Below, in pieces: positions 1 through 5,220 of a stretch of 5,220 bases of DNA. Location of the stretch: assembly GCA_016213595.1 (NCBI GenBank), contig JACRAA010000180.1:1-5220 (forward strand). The letters are read 5' to 3'. The DNA comes from Actinomycetota bacterium (GTDB lineage Bacteria; Actinomycetota; Actinomycetes; Propionibacteriales; Propionibacteriaceae). Made by a program: the position numbers and the translations under genes. How positions within the stretch are numbered: position 1 is the stretch's first letter; every line of letters begins with the position of its first letter. The notes under the pieces were generated by a model that worked only from the letters and a program-made list of their open reading frames with translations, was not told where the DNA came from and did not search any database.

Positions 1-1078
1 CACCGAACAGGTTCCCCGAGCGCGCGTGGTGGAGTGGCTGGAGCCCCCCGGCCTCGGCCGGTTCGAGCGGTTCAACAGCCTGCTGAAGCCGGGGTACGTC
101 GCGTTCGACGCCCGCGCCCGCCGTTGGATCCGGGATGCCGAGCGGCGCGGTGAGCGCTTCGACGTCGCCCACCAGGTCGTCCCGGTCGCGATGCGCTACC
201 CGAGTCCGCTACGGGTCTCGACCATCCCGTACATCCTCGGTCCCGTCGGCGGCAGTCTTGCCTCCCCGCCGGGGTTCGCGGGCGTGGACAAGGGCCCGTG
301 GTACCAGCGGCTGCGGGCCCTCGACGGGCTCCGGGTGAGGAGGGACCCGTCGCTCCGACACTCGTACGAACGGGCCGCTGTCGTGCTGGGCATCGCCGGC
401 TATGTCCGGGACTTCCTCAGCGGACTGGCGCTGCGCCGCTTCGAGGTCATCAGCGAGACGGGTCTGGTCGCGATGCCCGACGCCCGCCCGCCGGTGGTGC
501 CCGACCGCTTCACAGAGGCCGAGCCGCTGCGGCTCCTGTTCGTGGGCCGCGTGATCCGTACGAAAGGTGCGCGGGACCTGGTCGCCGCGATGGGGCACCT
601 GCGCGACGTACCGGTCGAGCTCGACGTCGTCGGCGACGGTTTCGACGCGCCGGCCTGCCGTGAGCTCGCCGAGAGCCTGGGAGTGCTGGACCGGGTGCGG
701 TTCCACGGCTGGGCGAGCAAGGAGGCCGTCCAGGTGTTCTACCGCGACGCTCACGTGTTCGCGTTCCCCAGCTACCGCGAGCCGGGCGGCAACGTCGAGT
801 TCGAGGCCATGGGTCATCACCTGCCGCTCATCGTGTGCGACCGCGGTGGTCCGGGTGCGGCCGTCGACACCTCATGCGCGTTCACGCTCGAGGCCCACGA
901 CCCGGAACAGCTGGCCTGCGACATCGCCCAGGCTGTACGGCGGTTCGTCGCCGACCCGTCGCTCGTGTCGACGATGGGCGAGGCCGCCCATCGACGTCTC
1001 GAGGCAGTGGGTCTTTGGTCGTCGAAGATCGACTGGGTCTCAGGCCTCTACCAGGAGGTCGCCGCAAGCCGCTTGTAG
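1..1078 (+). CDS. GT4-type glycosyltransferase, 5'-truncated by the window
   Basis: Probably transfers a sugar from a nucleotide-sugar donor to a lipid-linked or polysaccharide acceptor at the cytoplasmic membrane face. Donor and acceptor cannot be read from the sequence. The frame is open from base 2 with no stop, so the true start is upstream; the GTG at 26 is the first visible start-type codon and is used for numbering (350 residues to the stop). The acceptor-side domain contains GPVGG near residue 73, common in one GT4 subgroup. The donor-side domain begins around residue 168 with LLFVGR and an R-x4-K motif (R175, K180). The E-x7-E motif typical of retaining GT-B enzymes is present as E252 and E260 in EPGGNVEFE, followed by a GGPG loop. 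The C-terminus looks complete. Its last 31 bp overlap the end of the convergent ligase gene. Fold assignment is firm; specificity is unknown. Confidence 0.9.
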   Translation, partial: TEQVPRARVVEWLEPPGLGRFERFNSLLKPGYVAFDARARRWIRDAERRGERFDVAHQVVPVAMRYPSPLRVSTIPYILGPVGGSLASPPGFAGVDKGPWYQRLRALDGLRVRRDPSLRHSYERAAVVLGIAGYVRDFLSGLALRRFEVISETGLVAMPDARPPVVPDRFTEAEPLRLLFVGRVIRTKGARDLVAAMGHLRDVPVELDVVGDGFDAPACRELAESLGVLDRVRFHGWASKEAVQVFYRDAHVFAFPSYREPGGNVEFEAMGHHLPLIVCDRGGPGAAVDTSCAFTLEAHDPEQLACDIAQAVRRFVADPSLVSTMGEAAHRRLEAVGLWSSKIDWVSGLYQEVAASRL

Positions 1079-2370
1079 GCCCCGCACATTCCCAGGATGA
1101 CGAACCAGACCGCCGGCATCATGGGGAACCCGAAACCGTCGAAGAAGGCCAGACCCACTCCGCCGACGACGCACGATGCCAGAAGCCCGGCACCCAGCAG
1201 GCGGCGGTCGGAGCCCTGAGGGCTCCTGCGGATGACACGTGCCACGCCGACCATCGGCACGATCCAGAGCAGCAGCATGCCGAGGAAACCGAGCAGCCCG
1301 GTCTCGACAAGACCCAGCAGGTACTGGTTGTCGAAGATCCGGTAGCGCGGCAGGAACGTCCCGAAGCCCCTGCCGAGGATGGGAGCCCTCGCGATGTAGT
1401 CGGCGGCGACCGAGAAGCTGTCGACGCGTGAGGCGACGCTCGTGTCACCCGCAGTCACGCCCCCGAAGAGACTCGACATCGTGCTCACCATGCCTGGCAC
1501 GGCAACGAAGACGAACACGCCCACGACCGCCGTGACGATGGCCCCGACGACGCGCTGGGCCACGCTGAGAGCAGGCCACAGCAGTGCGACGCCGATGGCG
1601 ATCCCGATGATGGTGGAGCGTGACGAGGACAGGGAGCCCGCGAGACCGATGACGGCCGCGGGAAGCCAGGCGAGCCATCGGCCTCGGCGGGATCGGGGTC
1701 CGAGCAGACCGACGACGATCGCCAGCGGCAGCAGCATCGCGACCACCGAGCCGAACTCGATGGGGTGGATGGCAGTCGAGAAGGGCCGCGTGAAGCCGTC
1801 CCGCTGGGTGATCGAGTAGACGGGGTTGTTGGCGACGAGACCGGGGATCGACACCTTGTCCACCCAGGCGGCCTTGGTGACGAACTGCACGAGGCCGAAC
1901 GCCGCGAAGCCCGCTCCGATGATGCAGACGCGGGAGACCAGGGCGTGCAGCCGCTCCGCGCTGCTGATGCCGTCCGATGCGAGAAGAAGGCCGCCCATCC
2001 AGCCGGCGAGGGTGAGGAAGGAGAGGGTGGACAGGTTGAGCTCGTCCGCTGCCACGGGACGGGTCGAGACGACGGCGAGCGATGCGAGGACGATGCCGGC
2101 GAACGCCAGGACCGCGCCGTTCACTGGAGCCCCGGGCGCCGGATCGAGTCGGTGGAGGCGCTGCCAGAACCAGTACCCCAGCAGGGCGATGCCGAGGATG
2201 GTGGCGGGAGCCCCTGCTCCCCCGAGGGGAGAGACCACGAACTGGGAGGGGAGCGCGAGCCGTACGACCACTAGAAGAGTCACTAACGTCACAGCATCCG
2301 TCCCCGGGCGTCCTCCCAGCGCCCGTGCAGGGCGCAGGGAGTCGTCAGTGGACGGCGTCGTTCGAGGCAT
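1048..2370 (-). CDS. O-antigen ligase/polymerase (Wzy/WaaL-like) membrane protein
   Basis: Multi-pass inner-membrane protein that likely polymerises undecaprenyl-linked repeat units or ligates finished glycan to an acceptor; sequence alone does not separate Wzy from WaaL. With the ATG at 2370 it has 440 residues, normal for the family. About ten or more hydrophobic segments are visible, for example around residues 26-46, 55-70, 84-101, 147-163, 206-224, 236-265, 275-293, 354-380, 391-410 and 417-431. Wzy_C-type features are the loop RPFSTAIHPIEFG (195-207), SSSRS (248-252), SRVDSF (314-319), GRGFG (333-337) and DNQYLLGLVETG (347-358). The start at 2370 is preferred because AAGAGGA (2376-2382) lies just upstream on this strand; the frame is open further up, but an ATG at 2376 falls inside that site. 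It overlaps the upstream co-polymerase gene by 26 bp, suggesting translational coupling, and converges on the glycosyltransferase gene. Confidence 0.86.
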   Translation of the reverse strand: MPRTTPSTDDSLRPARALGGRPGTDAVTLVTLLVVVRLALPSQFVVSPLGGAGAPATILGIALLGYWFWQRLHRLDPAPGAPVNGAVLAFAGIVLASLAVVSTRPVAADELNLSTLSFLTLAGWMGGLLLASDGISSAERLHALVSRVCIIGAGFAAFGLVQFVTKAAWVDKVSIPGLVANNPVYSITQRDGFTRPFSTAIHPIEFGSVVAMLLPLAIVVGLLGPRSRRGRWLAWLPAAVIGLAGSLSSSRSTIIGIAIGVALLWPALSVAQRVVGAIVTAVVGVFVFVAVPGMVSTMSSLFGGVTAGDTSVASRVDSFSVAADYIARAPILGRGFGTFLPRYRIFDNQYLLGLVETGLLGFLGMLLLWIVPMVGVARVIRRSPQGSDRRLLGAGLLASCVVGGVGLAFFDGFGFPMMPAVWFVILGMCGAYKRLAATSW

Positions 2371-3229
2371 CCACATCCTCTTCGAGCGCCTCGAGCGCCT
2401 CGAGGTCACCGAGGGCGGTCACAGGGCTGACCGGGACGCGGTCGCGGACGTGTGCCTGTGTCACCACTGCCGGCTCGGTCACGGGGACGACCGGCTCGGT
2501 CACCGGGTCTGCCGGCTCAGTCACGGGGTCTGCTGGCTCGGTCACCGGGTCTGCCGGCTCGGTCACCGGGTCTGCCGGCTCGGTCACCGGGTCGGAGAGC
2601 GCGTCGTTGTCGTCCTCGATGAGCCGGCGGGCACGACGCAGGCGACGAGCGTCGCGGAGTGCGGCAACAAGGAGCGTGAGGGACAGTCCGGCCACGCCTG
2701 CGACGACGGCGGCGCACAGCCGGTTCTTCCCGACCTCCTCCGCCTCACGGTCCAGCGTGACGACCGTACTGGTGACCCGGTCCTTCGCCGTGATGTTGAG
2801 CCGGGTCTGCATGGCCTCGAGGCGGATCGGGATCCGCTCCATGAGGATGTCCCGGATCCTCTGGGCACTCTCCGGGGTGCTGTCCTTCACGTCGACGAGG
2901 AGAAGCGGGCTGCTCGTCCGGACATCCGCCTTGACGCTGAAGTCGACGTCCTTGCTGATGGCCTGGAGCTCGAGCTGCGTCGACTGGTCGGTGAGCGACA
3001 CTCCGATGAGGTCGACGAGCTGCTGGAGCCCACCCAGCTCCAGGTAGGGGTTGATCGGACCGGCCACCGAGGCGGACTGCGGCGGAAGGAGCAGGACCGT
3101 CCCCGTGATCTCGTACGTGGGCTTGAAGAACCAGTAGGCGGCTCCGCTGAGCCCGACGGTCATGAGGAAACCCACGAGTACGATGAGCCATCGTCGACGC
3201 AGCACTCCGAAGAAGTCCTGCATCGGCAT
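2345..3229 (-). CDS. Wzz-like polysaccharide co-polymerase with repeat tail
   Basis: Likely regulates chain length or export of the polysaccharide together with the ligase/polymerase encoded downstream. It has 294 residues. A short cytoplasmic N-terminus ending in LRRRW precedes membrane segment 1 (about 14-35), then KPTYEITGTVLLLPP, which is characteristic of the start of the Wzz periplasmic/extracytoplasmic domain. A helical stretch (about 118-168) leads to membrane segment 2 (about 171-191) and the basic stop-transfer RDARRLRRARR. The remaining tail (about 204-294) is acidic and carries six DPVTEPA-type repeats (213-253), then LEALEALEE. There is no Walker A motif or tyrosine-rich end, so this is not a fused BY-kinase. 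ATG 3229 is chosen because GGGGAGGA (3238-3245) sits 8 nt upstream; ATG 3223 would be too far from it. First gene of a two-gene operon with the ligase. The family call rests on topology and the N-terminal domain; the tail is not a recognised domain. Confidence 0.8.
   Translation of the reverse strand: MPMQDFFGVLRRRWLIVLVGFLMTVGLSGAAYWFFKPTYEITGTVLLLPPQSASVAGPINPYLELGGLQQLVDLIGVSLTDQSTQLELQAISKDVDFSVKADVRTSSPLLLVDVKDSTPESAQRIRDILMERIPIRLEAMQTRLNITAKDRVTSTVVTLDREAEEVGKNRLCAAVVAGVAGLSLTLLVAALRDARRLRRARRLIEDDNDALSDPVTEPADPVTEPADPVTEPADPVTEPADPVTEPVVPVTEPAVVTQAHVRDRVPVSPVTALGDLEALEALEEDVDASNDAVH
2376..2382 (-). promoter_or_regulatory. Ribosome binding site of the ligase/polymerase gene
   Basis: On the - strand AAGAGGA lies 5 nt before the ATG at 2370. 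It sits inside the last codons of the upstream co-polymerase gene, in the stretch coding for the LEALEALEE tail. It decides the start at 2370 over the longer in-frame options. Confidence 0.6.
2471..2596 (-). repeat. Six 21-bp tandem repeats coding for a PVTEP heptapeptide
   Basis: Six back-to-back 21-bp units with boundaries at 2471, 2492, 2513, 2534, 2555 and 2576 (phase arbitrary). On the + strand the core is cggctcggtcaccggg. The middle units differ from each other by only one to three bases, while the outer units diverge at one end (gacgac and tcgga in place of tctgc). On the coding (-) strand they give DPVTEPA four times, then DPVTEPV and VPVTEPA, in the cytoplasmic tail of the Wzz-like protein. 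A 21-bp unit keeps the reading frame, so gain or loss of copies would change tail length without breaking the gene. Confidence 0.95.
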
Positions 3230-3237
3230 GTCCGGCG

Positions 3238-3245
3238 TCCTCCCC
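3238..3245 (-). promoter_or_regulatory. Strong ribosome binding site of the Wzz-like repeat-tail gene
   Basis: GGGGAGGA on the - strand is near-complementary to the 16S rRNA 3' end and ends 8 nt before ATG 3229. It selects this start rather than the in-frame ATG at 3223. Confidence 0.75.
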
Positions 3246-3323
3246 GGTAGTCACTCGGTCATCGCCATCCTAACCTTCCGTGCCTATCCTTGAGCAGGCT
3301 GACAGAGCGCGTCGGCACAGGTG

Positions 3324-3329
3324 AGGGGG
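3324..3329 (+). promoter_or_regulatory. Ribosome binding site of the second Wzz-like gene
   Basis: AGGGGG lies 4 nt before GTG 3334. The spacing is short, but no other start codon nearby in this frame precedes membrane segment 1 at a suitable distance. Confidence 0.45.
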
Positions 3330-3333
3330 CGAG

Positions 3334-4131
3334 GTGACGATCGAGACCCTCATCCGCACCACGCTGCGGCGCTGGCCGGTGCTTCTCGTCGTGATCCTGC
3401 TCACGCTGGGCGCCTCGTTCTACTGCCTCCGCCTGCCCGGCGTGTACTGGGCGTCGGCGAGGGTCTTCTTCCTGGCTCCCGCCAGCGTGCCCCAGCCCAA
3501 CCAGCTCGCCCCCGACAGCTCGATCGCCATCCCCTTCGCCGGGCTCATCCAGACCGAGATCAACGGCGGGGTGCCGAAGCGCGTCGCGACCAGCCCTGAG
3601 GTGAGACTCGTCGACCAGGGGATCTACGACGGGTGGTCCGTGCTGCTCCCCGACACGGGTGGCCAGTGGGCCAGCAACTTCTCCGAGCCGTCGCTGATCG
3701 TGCAGGCGACCGGGCCGAACCCGCAGGTGGTCAAGGCTCGCATGACCGAGCTCCTCGGCCGGATCACCCAGCTCGTACGGGAGCACGAGGACGGCGCGAA
3801 CGTACCGCCCCAGCTGAGGGTCAGCTTGAACATGTCCCCGGCCACGGTCGACGTGCAATACTCCAACGGACACCGCTCCCGGGCCGTCGCGCTGATCGTC
3901 CTGCTGGGTGTCCTCGTGAGTGTGAGCGCGTGCCGGGTCGCCGACCGTGTCGTCGAGACACGTCGCCGCCGGGGGGAGTCCGGCCGGAGGGGGGAGCGGA
4001 CAGGTGACGTCATCGGTGATGCTCGTGTACGGGACTCGGCCGGAGGCCATCAAGATGGCTCCGGTGGTCAAGGAGCTGGGCCGGCATCCGGCGCTGCGGC
4101 CCATCGTGGTGGTGACCGGTCAGCACCGTGA
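3334..4131 (+). CDS. Second Wzz-like (two-membrane-segment) protein, overlong C-terminus
   Basis: Probably a chain-length or export co-polymerase, called from its architecture: basic N-terminus with LRRWP, membrane segment 1 (about 14-32), an extracytoplasmic domain with YWASARVFFLAP (38-49) like the early Wzz strand, a helical stretch (about 129-152), membrane segment 2 (about 183-203), then a basic tail (ETRRRR, 208-213). GTG 3334 is chosen because AGGGGG (3324-3329) lies 4 nt upstream. The frame as written codes for 265 residues and ends at 4131, running 128 bp into wecB. Residues from about 224 on are Gly/Ala/Arg-rich, lack any domain character and look like out-of-frame reading of wecB. 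A one-base shift at either G6 run (3971-3976 or 3989-3994) would instead end the protein at TGA 4005-4007, giving a 4-bp GTGA overlap with the wecB start. No kinase domain. Homology to Wzz is weaker than for the leftward gene. Confidence 0.65.
   Translation: MTIETLIRTTLRRWPVLLVVILLTLGASFYCLRLPGVYWASARVFFLAPASVPQPNQLAPDSSIAIPFAGLIQTEINGGVPKRVATSPEVRLVDQGIYDGWSVLLPDTGGQWASNFSEPSLIVQATGPNPQVVKARMTELLGRITQLVREHEDGANVPPQLRVSLNMSPATVDVQYSNGHRSRAVALIVLLGVLVSVSACRVADRVVETRRRRGESGRRGERTGDVIGDARVRDSAGGHQDGSGGQGAGPASGAAAHRGGDRSAP
3986..3996 (+). promoter_or_regulatory. Ribosome binding site of wecB
   Basis: GGAGGGGGGAG ends 7 nt before the GTG at 4004 and decides that start. It lies inside the upstream Wzz-like coding region and contains one of the two G6 runs at which that gene's frame may be shifted. 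Confidence 0.7.
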
Positions 4132-5152
4132 GATGCTCGACCAGGTCAACCGCGTGTTCGGCATCGTCCCGGACCACGACCTCAACATCATCACCCCTGG
4201 CCAGTCGCTGACGGAGATCACCGTCCGGTCGCTGTCCGGCCTCGAGCCGCTGATCACCGCGGAACGGCCCGACCTCGTCGTCGTCCAGGGCGACACGACC
4301 ACATGCTTCGCCGCCTCGATGGCCGCCTTCTACCAGCAGGTGCCGGTGGCGCACGTGGAAGCGGGGCTCCGTACGGACAACCGGTACAACCCGTTCCCGG
4401 AGGAGATCAACCGCCGCCTGACCAGCCAGGTGGCCAGCCTGCACCTCGCGCCGACGACCATCGCGCGTGAGAACCTGCTCGCGTCCGGCGTCGACAGGGC
4501 CTCGATCGTCGTGACCGGCAACACTGTCATCGACGCGCTGTTCGAGGTGACCGCGTCGGAGCACCCGATCTCGGACCCGACGCTGGCGGAGCTCGCCGCC
4601 GGGCGAGTGTCGCCGCTCCTGCTCGTCACCACGCACCGTCGCGAGTCCTGGGGCGAGCCGCTGAGGAGGACCGCGGCTGCCATCGCCCAGCTCGTACGGG
4701 ACTTCCCCGAGCTGCACGTGCTGCTGCCCGCCCACCGCAACCCGGTGGTACGGGACGCGCTGCTCCCGACCCTGGGCGGTCTCGCCCGTGTCCACATCAC
4801 CGAGCCGCTCGACTACCCCGACTTCTGCCGCGCGCTGGAGCTCGCCACGATCGTGCTGACGGACTCGGGCGGCGTCCAGGAGGAGGCGCCGGCGCTCGGC
4901 AAGCCCGTACTGGTCCTCCGCGAGACGACGGAGCGTCCGGAAGCCGTCCACGCGGGCGCGGCCCGGCTCGTGGGCACCGACACGCAGACCATCGTCGCCG
5001 AGACGACACGGCTGCTCACCGACGCCGACCACGTCGAGTCGATGCGGCAGGCCGGCAGCCCGTACGGAGATGGCCGCGCGGCGGAACGCTCGGTCCAGGC
5101 CATGGCCCACCTCCTCGGCGTCGGCGACGCGCCCGCCGAGTACCGCCCCTGA
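4004..5152 (+). CDS. wecB: UDP-N-acetylglucosamine 2-epimerase (non-hydrolysing)
   Basis: Interconverts UDP-GlcNAc and UDP-ManNAc (EC 5.1.3.14) in the cytoplasm, supplying ManNAc or ManNAc-derived sugars for surface glycans. With GTG 4004 it has 382 residues, close to the roughly 375 of characterised WecB/MnaA. Family motifs appear in order: GTRPEAIKMAP (10-20), VTGQHREML (37-45), VQGDTTT (94-100), HVEAGLRT (117-124), NPFPEEINRR (129-138), VTGNTVIDAL (170-179), TTHRRESWG (209-217), HRNP (244-247), LTDSGGVQEEAP (285-296) and RETTERPEA (306-314). D97, E119, E133 and H211 match the catalytic residues described for the E. coli enzyme (D95, E117, E131, H213) by motif. The frame is open 57 bp further upstream, but that part is low-complexity and the ribosome binding site supports GTG 4004. 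It follows the second Wzz-like gene and is probably co-transcribed. Its last codons (PAEYRP, stop) lie in a 35-bp tandem repeat. No terminator is visible before the window ends. Confidence 0.96.
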   Translation: MTSSVMLVYGTRPEAIKMAPVVKELGRHPALRPIVVVTGQHREMLDQVNRVFGIVPDHDLNIITPGQSLTEITVRSLSGLEPLITAERPDLVVVQGDTTTCFAASMAAFYQQVPVAHVEAGLRTDNRYNPFPEEINRRLTSQVASLHLAPTTIARENLLASGVDRASIVVTGNTVIDALFEVTASEHPISDPTLAELAAGRVSPLLLVTTHRRESWGEPLRRTAAAIAQLVRDFPELHVLLPAHRNPVVRDALLPTLGGLARVHITEPLDYPDFCRALELATIVLTDSGGVQEEAPALGKPVLVLRETTERPEAVHAGAARLVGTDTQTIVAETTRLLTDADHVESMRQAGSPYGDGRAAERSVQAMAHLLGVGDAPAEYRP

Positions 5153-5220
5153 CGCTCGCCTCGGCACCCGCGGAGTACCGCCCCTGACGCTCGCCTCGGC
5201 CCCCGCCGACTACCGCCCCG
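5131..5220. repeat. 35-bp tandem repeat spanning the wecB stop codon
   Basis: Direct repeat with a period of exactly 35 bp: copy 1 at 5131-5165, copy 2 at 5166-5200, and copy 3 from 5201, cut by the window end after 20 bases. Copies 1 and 2 differ at 2 of 35 positions; copy 3 differs from copy 1 at 3 of its 20. The shared core is taccgcccc, followed in copies 1 and 2 by tgacgctcgcctcggc. Copy 1 contains the end of wecB and its TGA. Because 35 is not a multiple of 3, later copies are out of frame with wecB, though copy 2 read in its own frame again gives PAEYRP then stop. Within copy 1, GCCGAG (5135-5140) and CTCGGC (5160-5165) could pair as a weak stem with a 19-nt loop. The array may continue beyond the window. 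Confidence 0.9.

Larger units (their letters stand above)
3230..3333. promoter_or_regulatory. Divergent intergenic region with candidate promoters
   Basis: The only clear gap between genes in the window, and the sole place from which both divergent units can start. It has a patch richer in A/T than its surroundings (about 3263-3293). Leftward, TAGGAT on the - strand (3267-3272) fits a -10 box and would give a leader of roughly 30 nt before ATG 3229. Rightward, TATCCT (3285-3290) fits a -10 box and would give a leader of roughly 37 nt before GTG 3334. Neither has a convincing -35 box at 16-18 nt. The two candidate -10 boxes lie within 24 bp, so the promoters would overlap and could interfere. 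No clear operator palindrome was seen. Confidence 0.4.

Noticed and set aside
209..820. - strand open frame (203 codons) opposite the glycosyltransferase
   Set aside because: Antisense to a clear GT4 protein; no motif or credible start.
1079..1130. Terminator after the glycosyltransferase gene
   Set aside because: No stem followed by a T run was found, and the stretch is inside the ligase coding region.
2376..2409. Longer N-terminus for the ligase/polymerase starting at 2409
   Set aside because: The added residues are Arg/Ser/Lys-rich, overlap the upstream gene further, and a ribosome binding site fits ATG 2370 better.
2471..2596. Possible CRISPR-like array from regularly spaced repeats
   Set aside because: The 21-bp units abut directly with no spacers and are in frame within a coding region; no cas genes are present.
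1826..3250. Long + strand open frame (474 codons) opposite the ligase and Wzz-like genes
   Set aside because: It is Arg/His/Gly/Asp-rich with no domain, and lies antisense to two genes with recognisable membrane topology and good ribosome binding sites. Long spurious frames are common opposite high-GC genes.
3259..4104. - strand open frame (281 codons) opposite the second Wzz-like gene
   Set aside because: Low-complexity composition, covers the divergent promoter region, and opposes a gene with membrane segments and a ribosome binding site.
4010..5167. Long - strand open frame (385 codons) opposite wecB
   Set aside because: Antisense shadow of wecB; Arg/Gly/Asp/Val-rich without family motifs.

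Overview
The window is GC-rich throughout, with strongly G/C-biased third codon positions, GTG starts and purine-rich Shine-Dalgarno sites. This suggests a high-GC actinobacterium. The genus cannot be fixed from the sequence alone. The content is part of a cell-surface or extracellular polysaccharide locus with five protein genes. No RNA genes, transposases, integrases or CRISPR arrays were seen.

Layout: (1) bases 1-1078, + strand, the 3' part of a GT4-type glycosyltransferase whose start lies before the window. (2) Bases 1048-2370, - strand, a multi-pass O-antigen ligase/polymerase (Wzy/WaaL-like) protein. It converges on the glycosyltransferase, and the two coding regions overlap by 31 bp. 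(3) Bases 2345-3229, - strand, a Wzz-like polysaccharide co-polymerase with two membrane segments and a C-terminal tail carrying six 7-residue repeats (DPVTEPA). It lies upstream of the ligase gene and overlaps it by 26 bp, so the two form an operon. (4) Bases 3230-3333, a 104-bp divergent intergenic region that probably holds promoters for both directions. (5) Bases 3334-4131, + strand, a second, divergently transcribed Wzz-like two-membrane-segment protein. Its open frame runs 128 bp into the next gene, probably beyond its useful end. (6) Bases 4004-5152, + strand, the UDP-GlcNAc 2-epimerase WecB. (7) From about 5131 to the window end, a 35-bp tandem repeat that spans the wecB stop codon.

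How they fit together (inference from families): WecB converts UDP-GlcNAc to UDP-ManNAc as a precursor. The glycosyltransferase adds a sugar to a growing repeat unit. The Wzy/WaaL-like membrane protein polymerises or ligates the product, and the two Wzz-like proteins would influence chain length or export. Neither Wzz-like protein carries a tyrosine-kinase domain.

Nothing here amounts to a clearly new system. The points worth a second look are the repeat tail of the first co-polymerase, the overlong frame of the second one next to G6 runs at the wecB start, and the 35-bp repeat copying the end of wecB.
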